From positions 21,872 through 85,871 of the forward strand of contig JALNWH010000001.1 of the NCBI GenBank assembly GCA_023230985.1: DNA of 64,000 nt, written 5' to 3'. Shown here piece after piece: positions 18,892 to 28,064 of this stretch (position 1 is its first letter; the number at the start of each line of letters is the position of its first letter). The notes beneath the pieces were generated by a model that saw only the letters and a program-made list of their open reading frames with translations, had not been told where the DNA came from and ran no database searches. This DNA is from Bacillota bacterium (GTDB lineage Bacteria; Bacillota; Clostridia; Lutisporales; Lutisporaceae). Both the position numbers and the translations under genes were made by a program.

Positions 18892-18920
18892 AATCTAACA
18901 AAATCAGTTACTTTTGTCAA
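18892..18920 (-). promoter_or_regulatory. Sigma-A promoter of the glyQS T-box leader
   Basis: Perfect -35 TTGACA (18915-18920 on the complement), a 17-base spacer and -10 TAGATT (18892-18897). Transcription would start near 18885, at the beginning of the T-box leader. Confidence 0.7.
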
Positions 18921-19037
18921 CAAAATATCAAGTCTTTTTTTACCAAACCCTATAAATTATTTTACTATTTTTACAACTCTTTTTGCTATCCTTTATAAAA
19001 ACGTTGTATATTTCTTAAATCAAAGACAATAGAAAAT

Positions 19038-19793
19038 TTACTTAACAGTACCTAAGTCTTTTACCGTATTAATAAAAACCATGGACTTGAACTTTTTCCC
19101 AATATGCATTTGAACGAATTCTGATAAAATTCTATCTGCTTCCATGTAAATAGTATTATCCACTTTAATTGTATTTAATCTTGATAATGGTGAAAACAAT
19201 AAACCGGAGTAAAATTCCAATGTTTTTGAATTCATTTTAATAGTTTCAATATTTAACGCACAATTATCGCATATAACTCCGCCAAGTTCTATATTAAACT
19301 TGGTAAATTTATCATCTTTACCGCAGTTTGCACATTTTTTTAAAAGAGGTCTATAGCCACTTAAACTCATTAATTTGATTTGATAAGCACAGGTGAGTAT
19401 TCCTATAGGTATTTTTTGTTTTGAAAGATAAAATAAAGTTTTGGCCAAGAGAAGAAAAATATTTTTACAATCCATATTTTCATAAGTAACCGTATCGGCA
19501 AGTTCCGTAAAATATGCAGCATAAGATAGACTTAATAAATCCTTTCTTAATTCATAAAACGACTCCCTCAGGTCACAACTATTAATATAATATAGGTTTG
19601 TCCCCATATATAAAACAAAATTACTGACAGAAAAAACTTCGCAACTTGAAATCATTCTGCTTTTTTGTCTTCTGCATCCCCTGGCATATACTTTTATCTT
19701 TCCGCTTTCCTTTGTCAACAAAGTTAAAATTCTATCGGCTTCACCTACATTAATATGATTTAAAACTAAACCTTGTACTTTTATTGTGGACAT
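19038..19793 (-). CDS. recO: DNA repair protein RecO
   Basis: RecO helps RecR load RecA onto single-stranded DNA coated with SSB in recombinational repair. The 251-residue protein has the N-terminal OB-fold part (VLNHINVGEADRILTLLT), GCRRQKSRM and a zinc site CANC...CDNC (about residues 150-180). It lies 9 bases after era, the usual neighbour in Firmicutes. Confidence 0.94.
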   Translation of the reverse strand: MSTIKVQGLVLNHINVGEADRILTLLTKESGKIKVYARGCRRQKSRMISSCEVFSVSNFVLYMGTNLYYINSCDLRESFYELRKDLLSLSYAAYFTELADTVTYENMDCKNIFLLLAKTLFYLSKQKIPIGILTCAYQIKLMSLSGYRPLLKKCANCGKDDKFTKFNIELGGVICDNCALNIETIKMNSKTLEFYSGLLFSPLSRLNTIKVDNTIYMEADRILSEFVQMHIGKKFKSMVFINTVKDLGTVK

Positions 19794-19802
19794 TTTGCAC
19801 CT

Positions 19803-20699
19803 CTATCTATAACCTAAATCTTTGAGTGCGGAGGGGTTGTCTCTCCAATCCTTTCTTACTTTTACCCAAAGTTGGAGGTTTACCTTGATATCTAATAGAT
19901 TATCTATATCTATTCTAGCCTTGCTGCCTATATCTTTTATCATATTGCCGTCTTTACCTATAATAATTCCTTTGTGAGACTTTTTATCACAATAAATATT
20001 CACTTCAATATCAATTAAATCTTTGTCTGTTCTTTCTTTCATACTTATTACTTCCACTGCCGTACCATGAGGTATCTCTTCTTTTGTAAATAGTAAAATC
20101 TTTTCTCGAATATATTCTGCAACAATAAATCTTTCCGGCATATCTATTATCATATCATCTGGGAAATACATAGGTCCTTCCGGTAATAGTTCTTTTATCT
20201 TTTTTAAAAGAATATCCATATTATTACCTTCCATTGCGGAGATAGGTATTATCGCATCAAATATATCCTGATACTCAGTTATTTTTGCCAATGCACCTTC
20301 TAAATCATGTTTGGATACCTTATCAATTTTATTTAAAGCCAATATTTTTTTCATTTTTGCTTCTTTAACTATATTAAATATAAAAAGATCACCTGTCCCG
20401 ATTTGCATGGAACAATCAATTAAAGCAACAACAATATCAACTCCTTTTAAGGACTGAACTGCTGTGTTTACCATATACTCACCAAGTTTATGTTTTGGTT
20501 TGTGAATTCCGGGAGTATCTATAAAAACCACCTGGAAATCATCTTTTGTATATATACACTTTATGGTATTTCTTGTAGTTTGGGGTTTGCTTGAAATTAT
20601 ATTAAGCCTCTCACCCATAAAGCTATTGATAAGAGTAGACTTACCTACATTAGGCCTTCCTATTATTGATACAAAACCCGATTTAAATTTCTTTTCCAT
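19803..20699 (-). CDS. era: GTPase Era
   Basis: Era is an essential GTPase that binds 16S rRNA and helps mature the 30S subunit. The 298 residues show G1 GRPNVGKST, G3 DTPGIH, G4 NKID and a C-terminal KH domain (HKGIIIGKDGNMIKDIG). It sits between cdd and recO, the order common in Firmicutes, with ybeY and phoH further upstream. Confidence 0.97.
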   Translation of the reverse strand: MEKKFKSGFVSIIGRPNVGKSTLINSFMGERLNIISSKPQTTRNTIKCIYTKDDFQVVFIDTPGIHKPKHKLGEYMVNTAVQSLKGVDIVVALIDCSMQIGTGDLFIFNIVKEAKMKKILALNKIDKVSKHDLEGALAKITEYQDIFDAIIPISAMEGNNMDILLKKIKELLPEGPMYFPDDMIIDMPERFIVAEYIREKILLFTKEEIPHGTAVEVISMKERTDKDLIDIEVNIYCDKKSHKGIIIGKDGNMIKDIGSKARIDIDNLLDIKVNLQLWVKVRKDWRDNPSALKDLGYR

Positions 20700-20772
20700 T
20701 ATTATACCTTCTTAATTGCTATTTTTTAATAATCCAAAAAATCAATAGTAACATGTTTTTAATTTCAGTCTA

Positions 20773-21165
20773 TTAAGTTCCTGACTTAAACTCTGTAAAA
20801 GCAAAAGGCAATAATTCTTTTAAAGTATGCTCTCTTAATTCCTTATCATTGGAAATAAAAATTTTTAAATCCAAGCCGAATTCAGACATGAATTGCCTGC
20901 AAATACCACAAGGATATGCAAAATTATCACTACTGTTAACTATTGCTATAGCTTCAAATTCACTTTCTCCTTCGGATATAGCCTTAGTAAATGCGACTCT
21001 TTCTGCACAAATAGTCGCACTGTATGATGAGTTTTCTACATTGCACCCGGTAAATATTCTTCCTGACTTAGTAAGCAATGCAGCACCTACCTTAAAGTTT
21101 GAATACTTCACATAAGCATTATTCATAACAGTAGTCGCAGCATGCAATAGTTCTTTTTTATTCAA
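20773..21165 (-). CDS. cdd: Cytidine deaminase
   Basis: Converts cytidine and deoxycytidine to uridine and deoxyuridine in pyrimidine salvage. The zinc ligands and catalytic Glu are seen in NVENSSYSATICAERVAF and YPCGICRQFM. I chose a TTG start at 21165 (MNKKELLHAATTVM), with GGAG nine bases upstream, giving 130 residues, the normal length. An upstream in-frame start at 21186 would overlap the preceding gene by 17 bases and is less likely. It is followed by era. Confidence 0.94.
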   Translation of the reverse strand: MNKKELLHAATTVMNNAYVKYSNFKVGAALLTKSGRIFTGCNVENSSYSATICAERVAFTKAISEGESEFEAIAIVNSSDNFAYPCGICRQFMSEFGLDLKIFISNDKELREHTLKELLPFAFTEFKSGT

Positions 21166-21169
21166 CCTA

Positions 21170-22201
21170 TCACTCTCCAAAATCAATCTTTGTATTTACC
21201 GATACTACCTGTATCCAAGTAATGCCTTTGTTTAATTCTATCTCATTGCCTTTTAAATCCCTATATACCGTCTTGCCGCCTCTTGAGTCTTTTTGCCATT
21301 CTATTTCAATCAATCTTCCCCCTGTAAGAAAATATCCTCTATTCTTGCCTATATTACTTAATTGTAACCTTCCTACGTTATCTATTACTTTTATTCCAAC
21401 TTTCTCTATTATGATATTAATCGCTTTTATATCGTTTTTCGTTTCTTTATCCTGCATAGGAGTATCATTAATAAATCGGTAATATACTTTTTCTTCTTCA
21501 TTATATAAATAAGATACCTTATAATATCCACTATAATTTATTAAAACCTTTTTCTGATAAGCTCCATCAGGCATTGAAAAATCATCACTGAATTTAAAAT
21601 ACTCAGGTGCGCTTTTATTTTCCAATTTCTTTGTTTCAGAAACTTCACGCATATATTTAGTATTAGTATATAGATTATGCGGCATCTTCCTATCCGTAGA
21701 ACGCCAGAATACCGGTGTGCCCTTTAAATCATTAAATGCATCCACATTTAATGTGCTTAAATCCTTTAAAGCCTGCGGACTACCGCCGCAATGCACGTAA
21801 ATAGCGCCAAATTCCAAAGCCTTGTCTATGAAATAAGGTCTGGCACTTCGAACAGGGCCTATTTTTTCAGAAGGTAAATGATGGTATATTCCCATATACC
21901 TTGTTATATTCCCTTCCACAGGAATTTCATAAATAATTTCCGCACTATCAAGACCTGACTGGGGCCTTGCATTTATTTCGTTATCTATCATTACCGCTAT
22001 TGGCCTTTGTTTAACATTTGCTTCCTCTGTGTCCTTTAAACCGGTTAAAGTACATACAAATCCGGGTGGTTCTTCAATTTCCTCTATTTCTTCTATAGGC
22101 TCTTCCTCATCTTCTTCATCCTCCGGTGGTTTCGGCCCTGAACATCCACTAATTAGTATAACAAATGCTATAACTATTATAAATAATCTTTTTGCCTTCA
22201 T
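21170..22201 (-). CDS. DUF3048 domain lipoprotein (YerB-like)
   Basis: A 343-residue lipoprotein with lipobox ISGC (Cys20) followed by a long acidic Glu/Asp/Pro linker (about 23-45). The rest matches the DUF3048 family: RPIAVMIDNEINARPQSGL, AEIIYEIPVEGNITRYMG and IGPVRSARPYFID. B. subtilis YerB is the best known relative; its function is not settled. The protein should sit on the outer face of the membrane. It lies just upstream of cdd, which is not the usual partner, so co-transcription may be incidental. Confidence 0.85.
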   Translation of the reverse strand: MKAKRLFIIVIAFVILISGCSGPKPPEDEEDEEEPIEEIEEIEEPPGFVCTLTGLKDTEEANVKQRPIAVMIDNEINARPQSGLDSAEIIYEIPVEGNITRYMGIYHHLPSEKIGPVRSARPYFIDKALEFGAIYVHCGGSPQALKDLSTLNVDAFNDLKGTPVFWRSTDRKMPHNLYTNTKYMREVSETKKLENKSAPEYFKFSDDFSMPDGAYQKKVLINYSGYYKVSYLYNEEEKVYYRFINDTPMQDKETKNDIKAINIIIEKVGIKVIDNVGRLQLSNIGKNRGYFLTGGRLIEIEWQKDSRGGKTVYRDLKGNEIELNKGITWIQVVSVNTKIDFGE

Positions 22202-22271
22202 AAAAACCCTTCTTCCTTTATTAGTGTTTTCTATATGTTAAACTTTTTATTTAAAGCAGAATAACAAAGAA

Positions 22272-22751
22272 TTATAAATTATATTTTAATTGCATAAGTA
22301 TTTTCTTTTGCTTATCTATCATCTTTTCTTCATCATCTATATTTAAATGATCATATCCCAATAGATGCAGCATGCCATGTATTAATAAAAACACCAATTC
22401 CCTTTCAAAGCTATGCCCGTATTCTAAAGCTTGTTCTTTTGTTTTTTCCAGGGAAATTACTATATCTCCCAGAGGAGGGTCTATTGCCTCTTCGCCTACC
22501 ATAACATAATCTTCAGACTCCTCAGAAAAGTTTATCATAGGAAATGACAGTACATCGGTATCTTTATCTATATTTCTATAATCCCTATTTAGCTCCTTTA
22601 TCTCTTTATTATTTACAAGAGATATGCTAATCTCATAGTTGACCGTACATTTTTCAAAGTCTAAAACAGTTTTAACGGTTTTTTTTATAAGTTCTATTAT
22701 ATCTTCACTAATCTCAATACTTTCTTGTCTGTTATCTATTAAAACTGTCAA
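22272..22751 (-). CDS. ybeY: rRNA maturation RNase YbeY
   Basis: A zinc-dependent endoribonuclease that acts in 16S rRNA 3'-end maturation and ribosome quality control. The 159 residues include NKEIKELNRDYRNIDKDTDV and the metal site HGMLHLLGYDH. It starts with a TTG that overlaps the TGA stop of pgpH, with GGAGG 7 bases upstream, so translation of the two genes is coupled. Confidence 0.95.
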   Translation of the reverse strand: MTVLIDNRQESIEISEDIIELIKKTVKTVLDFEKCTVNYEISISLVNNKEIKELNRDYRNIDKDTDVLSFPMINFSEESEDYVMVGEEAIDPPLGDIVISLEKTKEQALEYGHSFERELVFLLIHGMLHLLGYDHLNIDDEEKMIDKQKKILMQLKYNL

Positions 22752-24847
22752 CTACCTACCTCCTTCCCTTTAGTAATGTTTATACCGTTTGACATATCCT
22801 TTATATTCTCCGGGTATTCGATTCTATCATGAAAAATCCCTGTCAGCACTTTCAAAAATGAACTTATTATATTCTCAATATCTTTTAAAGATAAATCGCA
22901 TTGACTTAATTGACCATCATTAATCTTTTCCTGAATAATTTTTCTGACTCCTCTTTCCAGTTCTTCTTTAGTCGGCTCTGTCATAGAGCGAACATAAGCC
23001 TCTACAGAATCTGCTAACATAACAATAGCCGCCTCTTTACTTTGAGGTTTTGGAAAAGAATATCTGAATTTATCTTCGGATACTAGATTTTCTCCTTGAC
23101 TTGACACTGCTTTATGATAAAAATACGCTACCAAAGTATCCCCGTGATGCTGTGCAATTATATCTATAATCTTTGATGGAAGTTTATATTTCTTTCCTAT
23201 ATCCAATCCATCCTGTACGTGAGAAGTTATGATAAGCGCACTTAGATTTGGAGATATCTTGTCATGGGGATTTTCTTTTGTGAGCTGATTTTCTTTAAAG
23301 AAATAAGGTCTTTTTAATTTCCCTATATCATGATAATAGGAACCCACTCTGCACAAAAGCGCATTTGCTCCTATATCCTCTGCGGCTGTTTCAGACAAAT
23401 TACCTACAAGTATTGAATGATAGTATGTCCCCGGCGCTTCTAAAAGCAAACGTTTTAAAAGAGAGTGGTTGGGGTTGGATAATTCAAGGAGCTTTATGGG
23501 GGTGATAATATCAAATATTGTTTCAAAAAAAGGTAAAAATCCTATTGTTAGTACTGAGGTAAAAATCCCTCCGATTACACCATAACTGACATCATAAATA
23601 AGGATTTTAGAATCTAAATTATTAATCAAACCAAAACTAAAAATAGATAACATATTTATTAAAGAAATTGCCAAACCTGCATATATTACTACACTTCTGT
23701 GGTGAGTTTTCGATACCAGAATAGACCCGGCAATTCCTGCAAAAACCAAAGCAATCAAAATAGCGGTGTTGAACTCTGTAATAAAACCTGCCAAAACACT
23801 CATAAATACGTTAACTATTATTGCAGCTTTGGGGTCAATAAGAATTGAAATAATCAACGCACAAGCAGGAATCGGTATCATATATACGGAAATCATCCGT
23901 GTACCGACAGCAACCGCTAGAATTATTATAATATTTATGCTCAAAAGTAACATCATTGAATTGCTCATCCATGTTTTAGGGCAAAAAGTACGTAAATAAA
24001 GATACAATACAATCATAGGAAATAAAATCATAACTGCATAAGATATATAAATTTTCCAATCTCTGCTTTCATGATCTTTTATCAGACCATAAGATTTAAG
24101 AAGCTCTATTTGTTGAGGGCTTATCTCTTGTCCTTTGCTCACTATTCGTGTGCCTTTTTTTATAAGGACTTCTTCAATATTTTCTCTTGCTTCAATCCTT
24201 TTTTGATTTGTTTCTTCTTCATCATAAAATATATTAGGCTTAATTATCGAAGTAGCAATCTTTGCACCCACTTGATTGAGTTTATTTTTATTAGGTAACT
24301 TTTCGAAAAAGTCAGTTATGTCTTCCCTCTTATCTGCTAATTGCTCTTCATTAATCCTCTGGTTTAAAACTTGATTAATAAGATATTTGATATTCTCCCG
24401 AAGTTGAAGTAAATCCTTACGATTGCTTATTAATAATTCTTCATAAGAATCACTATCCAATATGATATTGGAATGATAATTTAAATCCTTTAATTTTTGT
24501 TCCAGAAGCATATCCTCATCTTTTTGTAGTTCATCTACTTGATTAAAAAAAGTATCTATTTCTCCCTCTAATTCTATTTGTATAGTCAAATCAAGCTTAT
24601 AAATAGGCTGTACTGAATTTTCCGCCTCATCCATTTTAATATCCGTAGCTACTCTATCTACCATATTGGATGGAGCATCAATATCCAAGTCTGCTATATC
24701 ACCTATATTAAAGCTATATACTTGGGGAGCGGAAGCCAGTATTACAATAGTAAATACAATTACATAAGTTATAATCATAATTGCCCATTTACTAAAATTT
24801 TTATTTGAAAAGACTCTGCTTGGTTTTACCTTATATGGCTTTTCCAT
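22748..24847 (-). CDS. pgpH: 7TM-HD cyclic-di-AMP phosphodiesterase PgpH
   Basis: A 699-residue membrane protein with an N-terminal transmembrane segment, a large extracellular domain (about 50-260), seven transmembrane helices (about 270-450) and a cytoplasmic HD domain. The HD residues are seen in APGTYYHSILVGNL, YYHDIGKLKRPYF, SHVQDGLD and AQHHGDTLVAYFYHKA. In Listeria and B. subtilis this family degrades c-di-AMP and so affects osmotic balance and cell wall. It sits between phoH and ybeY, the common Firmicutes order. Confidence 0.94.
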   Translation of the reverse strand: MEKPYKVKPSRVFSNKNFSKWAIMIITYVIVFTIVILASAPQVYSFNIGDIADLDIDAPSNMVDRVATDIKMDEAENSVQPIYKLDLTIQIELEGEIDTFFNQVDELQKDEDMLLEQKLKDLNYHSNIILDSDSYEELLISNRKDLLQLRENIKYLINQVLNQRINEEQLADKREDITDFFEKLPNKNKLNQVGAKIATSIIKPNIFYDEEETNQKRIEARENIEEVLIKKGTRIVSKGQEISPQQIELLKSYGLIKDHESRDWKIYISYAVMILFPMIVLYLYLRTFCPKTWMSNSMMLLLSINIIIILAVAVGTRMISVYMIPIPACALIISILIDPKAAIIVNVFMSVLAGFITEFNTAILIALVFAGIAGSILVSKTHHRSVVIYAGLAISLINMLSIFSFGLINNLDSKILIYDVSYGVIGGIFTSVLTIGFLPFFETIFDIITPIKLLELSNPNHSLLKRLLLEAPGTYYHSILVGNLSETAAEDIGANALLCRVGSYYHDIGKLKRPYFFKENQLTKENPHDKISPNLSALIITSHVQDGLDIGKKYKLPSKIIDIIAQHHGDTLVAYFYHKAVSSQGENLVSEDKFRYSFPKPQSKEAAIVMLADSVEAYVRSMTEPTKEELERGVRKIIQEKINDGQLSQCDLSLKDIENIISSFLKVLTGIFHDRIEYPENIKDMSNGINITKGKEVGS

Positions 24848-24863
24848 CGTTCATCCTCCGTAT

Positions 24864-25856
24864 CTATTCTTCCGGACTAGCCTCGTCGTTTGACCTTTTC
24901 TCTTCATATTTGTCATATGCTTTTATAATATACTGAACTAATTTATGCCTAACAACATCTCTCTCATCTAAATAAACAAAATCTATGCCCGGTATGCCCT
25001 TCAGTATCATTTCTACTTCTTTTAAACCGGAGAACTTGCCTTTTGGCAAATCAATCTGAGTAACATCTCCGGTAATTATTACTTTTGAACCAAAACCCAA
25101 TCTGGTCAAAAACATTTTCATCTGCTCTGAAGTAGTATTTTGAGCTTCATCAAGTATAATAAATGAGTCATCAAGAGTTCTCCCTCTCATATATGCAAGA
25201 GGAGCGACTTCAATATAACCTCTCTCTACATTTTTTTGAAAGTTTTCAACACCCATAATATCATATAATGCGTCATATAAAGGCCTTAGATAAGGATCAA
25301 CCTTGTCCTGCAAATCCCCGGGTAAAAACCCTAATTTCTCACCTGCTTCAACTGCAGGCCTAGTAAGTATTATTCTATTTATCTCCCTATTCTTAAATGC
25401 TTTAATAGCCATGACCATAGCTAAATATGTTTTTCCGGTACCGGCGGGACCTATTGTGAAAATCACCTCATTATTATTAATAGAATTTATATATCTTTTT
25501 TGACCCAGTGTTTTACATCTTATAATTTTTCCCCTAGCTGTTGTATATATAGTATCATTCAATTCTCCGGTTCTTTGCTCTTCTCCATCACGTACAAGGC
25601 TTATGGAGTAATCAACCATATGACTTGTAATATTTTGGTTCTCTTCAAGTTTATTTATTAACATCTTAATAACTTTAGTTGCCATAGCTGCATTTTTTTC
25701 TTCCCCTATTATTCTAAGTTCGCCTTCTCTTACAATAATATCTACTTCAAATTCTTTTTGAATATAAATAAGGTGTTCGTCATAATCACCAAAAAGATTC
25801 TTTGTATTATCAAAACTTGTAAGCTCTACTCTTTCTTCTATTGTATTGTTGGTCAA
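24864..25856 (-). CDS. phoH: PhoH family ATPase
   Basis: A P-loop ATPase of the PhoH/YbeZ family, thought to work with YbeY in RNA metabolism. The 330 residues have an N-terminal KH-like part, then Walker A GPAGTGKTYLAMVMA (about 137-151) and Walker B FIILDEAQNTT. The context phoH-pgpH-ybeY is conserved in Firmicutes. The gaps are 16 bases to pgpH and 18 to yqfD. Confidence 0.95.
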   Translation of the reverse strand: MTNNTIEERVELTSFDNTKNLFGDYDEHLIYIQKEFEVDIIVREGELRIIGEEKNAAMATKVIKMLINKLEENQNITSHMVDYSISLVRDGEEQRTGELNDTIYTTARGKIIRCKTLGQKRYINSINNNEVIFTIGPAGTGKTYLAMVMAIKAFKNREINRIILTRPAVEAGEKLGFLPGDLQDKVDPYLRPLYDALYDIMGVENFQKNVERGYIEVAPLAYMRGRTLDDSFIILDEAQNTTSEQMKMFLTRLGFGSKVIITGDVTQIDLPKGKFSGLKEVEMILKGIPGIDFVYLDERDVVRHKLVQYIIKAYDKYEEKRSNDEASPEE

Positions 25857-25874
25857 ATTACCTTCCTCCTGTTT

Positions 25875-27062
25875 TTAAAATAATATATCTATTAGCTTCT
25901 TTTCAGCAATATCCTCTATTGTTTCAACATACATTTTTCCTATAACTGATTCATTATTTAGAAAATAATCTACCTTTTTGTTTGTAATAACAGCATCTTC
26001 AGGATATTGCAGCTTTATTTTTATATTTAGCCTTTCAAGGCATCTATCTTTTGCCTCCTGTAATGTTAAGCCCTTTTCAATAGGTATAAGTTCAGAGTAT
26101 ACTGTTGTTATATATTTTATAGGAAATACATAATCCCCAAATCTAAAAATATACTTTTCATTAATGCTTTTATTAAAGTCTTTAAAGTGTATAGTTTTAG
26201 TTTTACGGAGTCTTTTTCCTAATAGTTCAATACCATAAGTTCTTTTGACACGACCGCTATTTTTGAATTCTATTTGCTTAAAATGAATTTCCTCTACATC
26301 TTCATACCATGCTTTTGCTAAAACTTTAGCCATGGAATGAGTATATCTGGTATCAATATTTTCCCGCTCTATTATTCCGGAAACTAAAATTTGTCCTTTC
26401 TCTACGGTATCTCCGTCATTTACAACTCCATCACCGTTTAATACAAGAATTTTTTCTATAACGGCATTTTTTATTGCTATTATATCACATGGTTCATCTA
26501 TATTTATATAGTCCGGCTCCTCAATTTTTTCAGAAATAGCCACATATGCCTTTGTTCCTTTTATTTCTATCCCTATCCAAGCTAATTCAGGCATGGCAAT
26601 AAGCATTTCATTTTCTATATGCCGTTTATTTATCTTTTTCTTTAATATTCCCACTTTAAGGCCATTATAGTCAAGCCTCTCCAGTATTATATTATCAGCC
26701 ACGATTGTATTTCCATCAATTTCAACCATCCATATAAATAAGCTTAAAATATATAAAAAAAGAAGTAATGCCCCCAAACCGAATACCAACAATCTCCTTT
26801 TTTTAATTGTTTTGATTCTAAAGGGCATTCCACATTTTTTTTGTATACGAACTTTGGTGCCGGTTTTTTTAACTATTCTGCGAAGTCTAAAAAAATCTTT
26901 GGCATTTATTCTAACTCTTATTGTCATATAATCTAACTTTTCTATATCCCAAAGGTATATACCATTTGTAACTGCCAGATTAATAAAACGTTCTGTATTA
27001 ATACCTTTCACAGTAATAATAGCATAACCGTAAAAATAATTCCATAGACGCGTAATAAACAT
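25875..27062 (-). CDS. yqfD: Sporulation protein YqfD
   Basis: YqfD is expressed in the mother cell (sigma-E in B. subtilis) and is important for sporulation; its biochemical role is not established. The protein is about 395 residues, with one transmembrane segment near residues 93-112 after a basic stretch (KKRRLL) and a large outer domain. I set the start at the ATG at 27062 with GAGG upstream; an in-frame ATG at 27074 overlaps the binding site. yqfC lies 107 bases upstream, as in other spore formers. Confidence 0.9.
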   Translation of the reverse strand: MFITRLWNYFYGYAIITVKGINTERFINLAVTNGIYLWDIEKLDYMTIRVRINAKDFFRLRRIVKKTGTKVRIQKKCGMPFRIKTIKKRRLLVFGLGALLLFLYILSLFIWMVEIDGNTIVADNIILERLDYNGLKVGILKKKINKRHIENEMLIAMPELAWIGIEIKGTKAYVAISEKIEEPDYINIDEPCDIIAIKNAVIEKILVLNGDGVVNDGDTVEKGQILVSGIIERENIDTRYTHSMAKVLAKAWYEDVEEIHFKQIEFKNSGRVKRTYGIELLGKRLRKTKTIHFKDFNKSINEKYIFRFGDYVFPIKYITTVYSELIPIEKGLTLQEAKDRCLERLNIKIKLQYPEDAVITNKKVDYFLNNESVIGKMYVETIEDIAEKKLIDILF

Positions 27063-27169
27063 GTACCACCTCATAATTACTAGTTGCTGTTTACACCTTA
27101 ATTTTATTCTTAGTATAAATTTTATATTTGTTATAGATTAATAGCCGAATATAAATAAATACTTTTACT

Positions 27170-27442
27170 TTAGAATTCTATACTGCTTAATTGTCCTTTA
27201 ATAATTATTTCTTCTTCCAGTATTGATTTTATTATAAGATCTTTCCCGATTATTGTAATGACACCTATACCTGTATTAATGCTTATTTTATTGTCGCAAT
27301 AAGTTACTATCCCTTTATGGTTTTCTATAGTAAAGCTGTCTGTCCCTATTACTATTATCTTTGAAATATCAAGAATTATATCTTTTGGAAGCTCAAGTAC
27401 TTCCGCTAGTTTCTCTACAACTTTATAAGCTTTCCCTCCCAT
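27170..27442 (-). CDS. yqfC: Sporulation protein YqfC
   Basis: A small protein of about 90 residues, of the YqfC/YabP family made in the sporulating mother cell. Typical features are AEVLELPKDIILDISKI, ENHKGIVTYCDNKI and IIGKDL. YabP relatives act in spore coat assembly; YqfC itself has no known activity. I chose the ATG at 27442 (MGGKAYKVVEK), which matches the family start, over a GTG at 27451. It is followed by yqfD. Confidence 0.88.
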   Translation of the reverse strand: MGGKAYKVVEKLAEVLELPKDIILDISKIIVIGTDSFTIENHKGIVTYCDNKISINTGIGVITIIGKDLIIKSILEEEIIIKGQLSSIEF

Positions 27443-27490
27443 AGCATACACCCCAATAATAATCTATGTATTACCATTGTCTTTAGAACA

Positions 27491-27525
27491 AAAAAATTAA
27501 AAACCCCTATTTAAGGGTTTTTAAT
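27491..27525 (-). terminator. Terminator after the nfeD-floA unit
   Basis: A perfect 11 bp stem, ATTAAAAACCC pairing with GGGTTTTTAAT (27496-27506 and 27515-27525), with an 8-base loop and T-rich flanks on both strands. It separates the floA unit from yqfC. Confidence 0.75.
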
Positions 27526-27584
27526 TAAAACCTAATCATATTACAAAATTTACTAAAAGTTATAATATAAATAATTCTATTCTT

Positions 27585-28007
27585 TTACCTTCTGAGGGCT
27601 TTCGGTTTCCCAAGAACCTCTGCCATAACAATAGCCCTTTGAACATCAGTTAGACTGATTGTTGGAATTCTTTCAGGTTCTAACTGTAATTCCGCTTCTT
27701 TTCCTTCTTTATCCTCGGCATAAGAAATCCTATCCGGAGATCTAACCATTCTTGTGCGTATGCTATCCTTGCTTTCCCCAATAGTTCTTTTAGGTTTGTC
27801 TGCAGCAGGTTGTCTTGCAGTATCTGCAAATGGTTTATTTTCTAAAAGATCTCGAAATTCCTTAAATAAATCTTTTCGCCTTGAAGCAGCGGATTTGGGC
27901 ATGACTTTACCGCTTTGTCCTTGTTTTTGCTTTTGTCCTGATTTTTTTACAGCACCTGCTATATTTGCTATTATCGAAATAACTATAAATATTAAAATTA
28001 AATCCAA
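27585..28007 (-). CDS. Small membrane-anchored protein of unknown function after floA
   Basis: A 140-residue protein I do not recognise by function. It has an N-terminal hydrophobic segment (IFIVISIIANIAGAV, about 5-20) and then a long polar, basic stretch rich in K, Q, S and R, probably disordered. The C-terminus is short and conserved-looking (VQRAIVMAEVLGKPKALRR). The TTG start has AGGAG upstream. It lies 57 bases after floA and before a terminator, so it probably belongs to the nfeD-floA membrane-domain unit. That link is inferred from position only. Confidence 0.75.
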   Translation of the reverse strand: MDLILIFIVISIIANIAGAVKKSGQKQKQGQSGKVMPKSAASRRKDLFKEFRDLLENKPFADTARQPAADKPKRTIGESKDSIRTRMVRSPDRISYAEDKEGKEAELQLEPERIPTISLTDVQRAIVMAEVLGKPKALRR

Positions 28008-28064
28008 TGCTTCATCTCCTCTCTATCTAAACATGAAAACAACTTACCTATTAAAAGTTTATCT

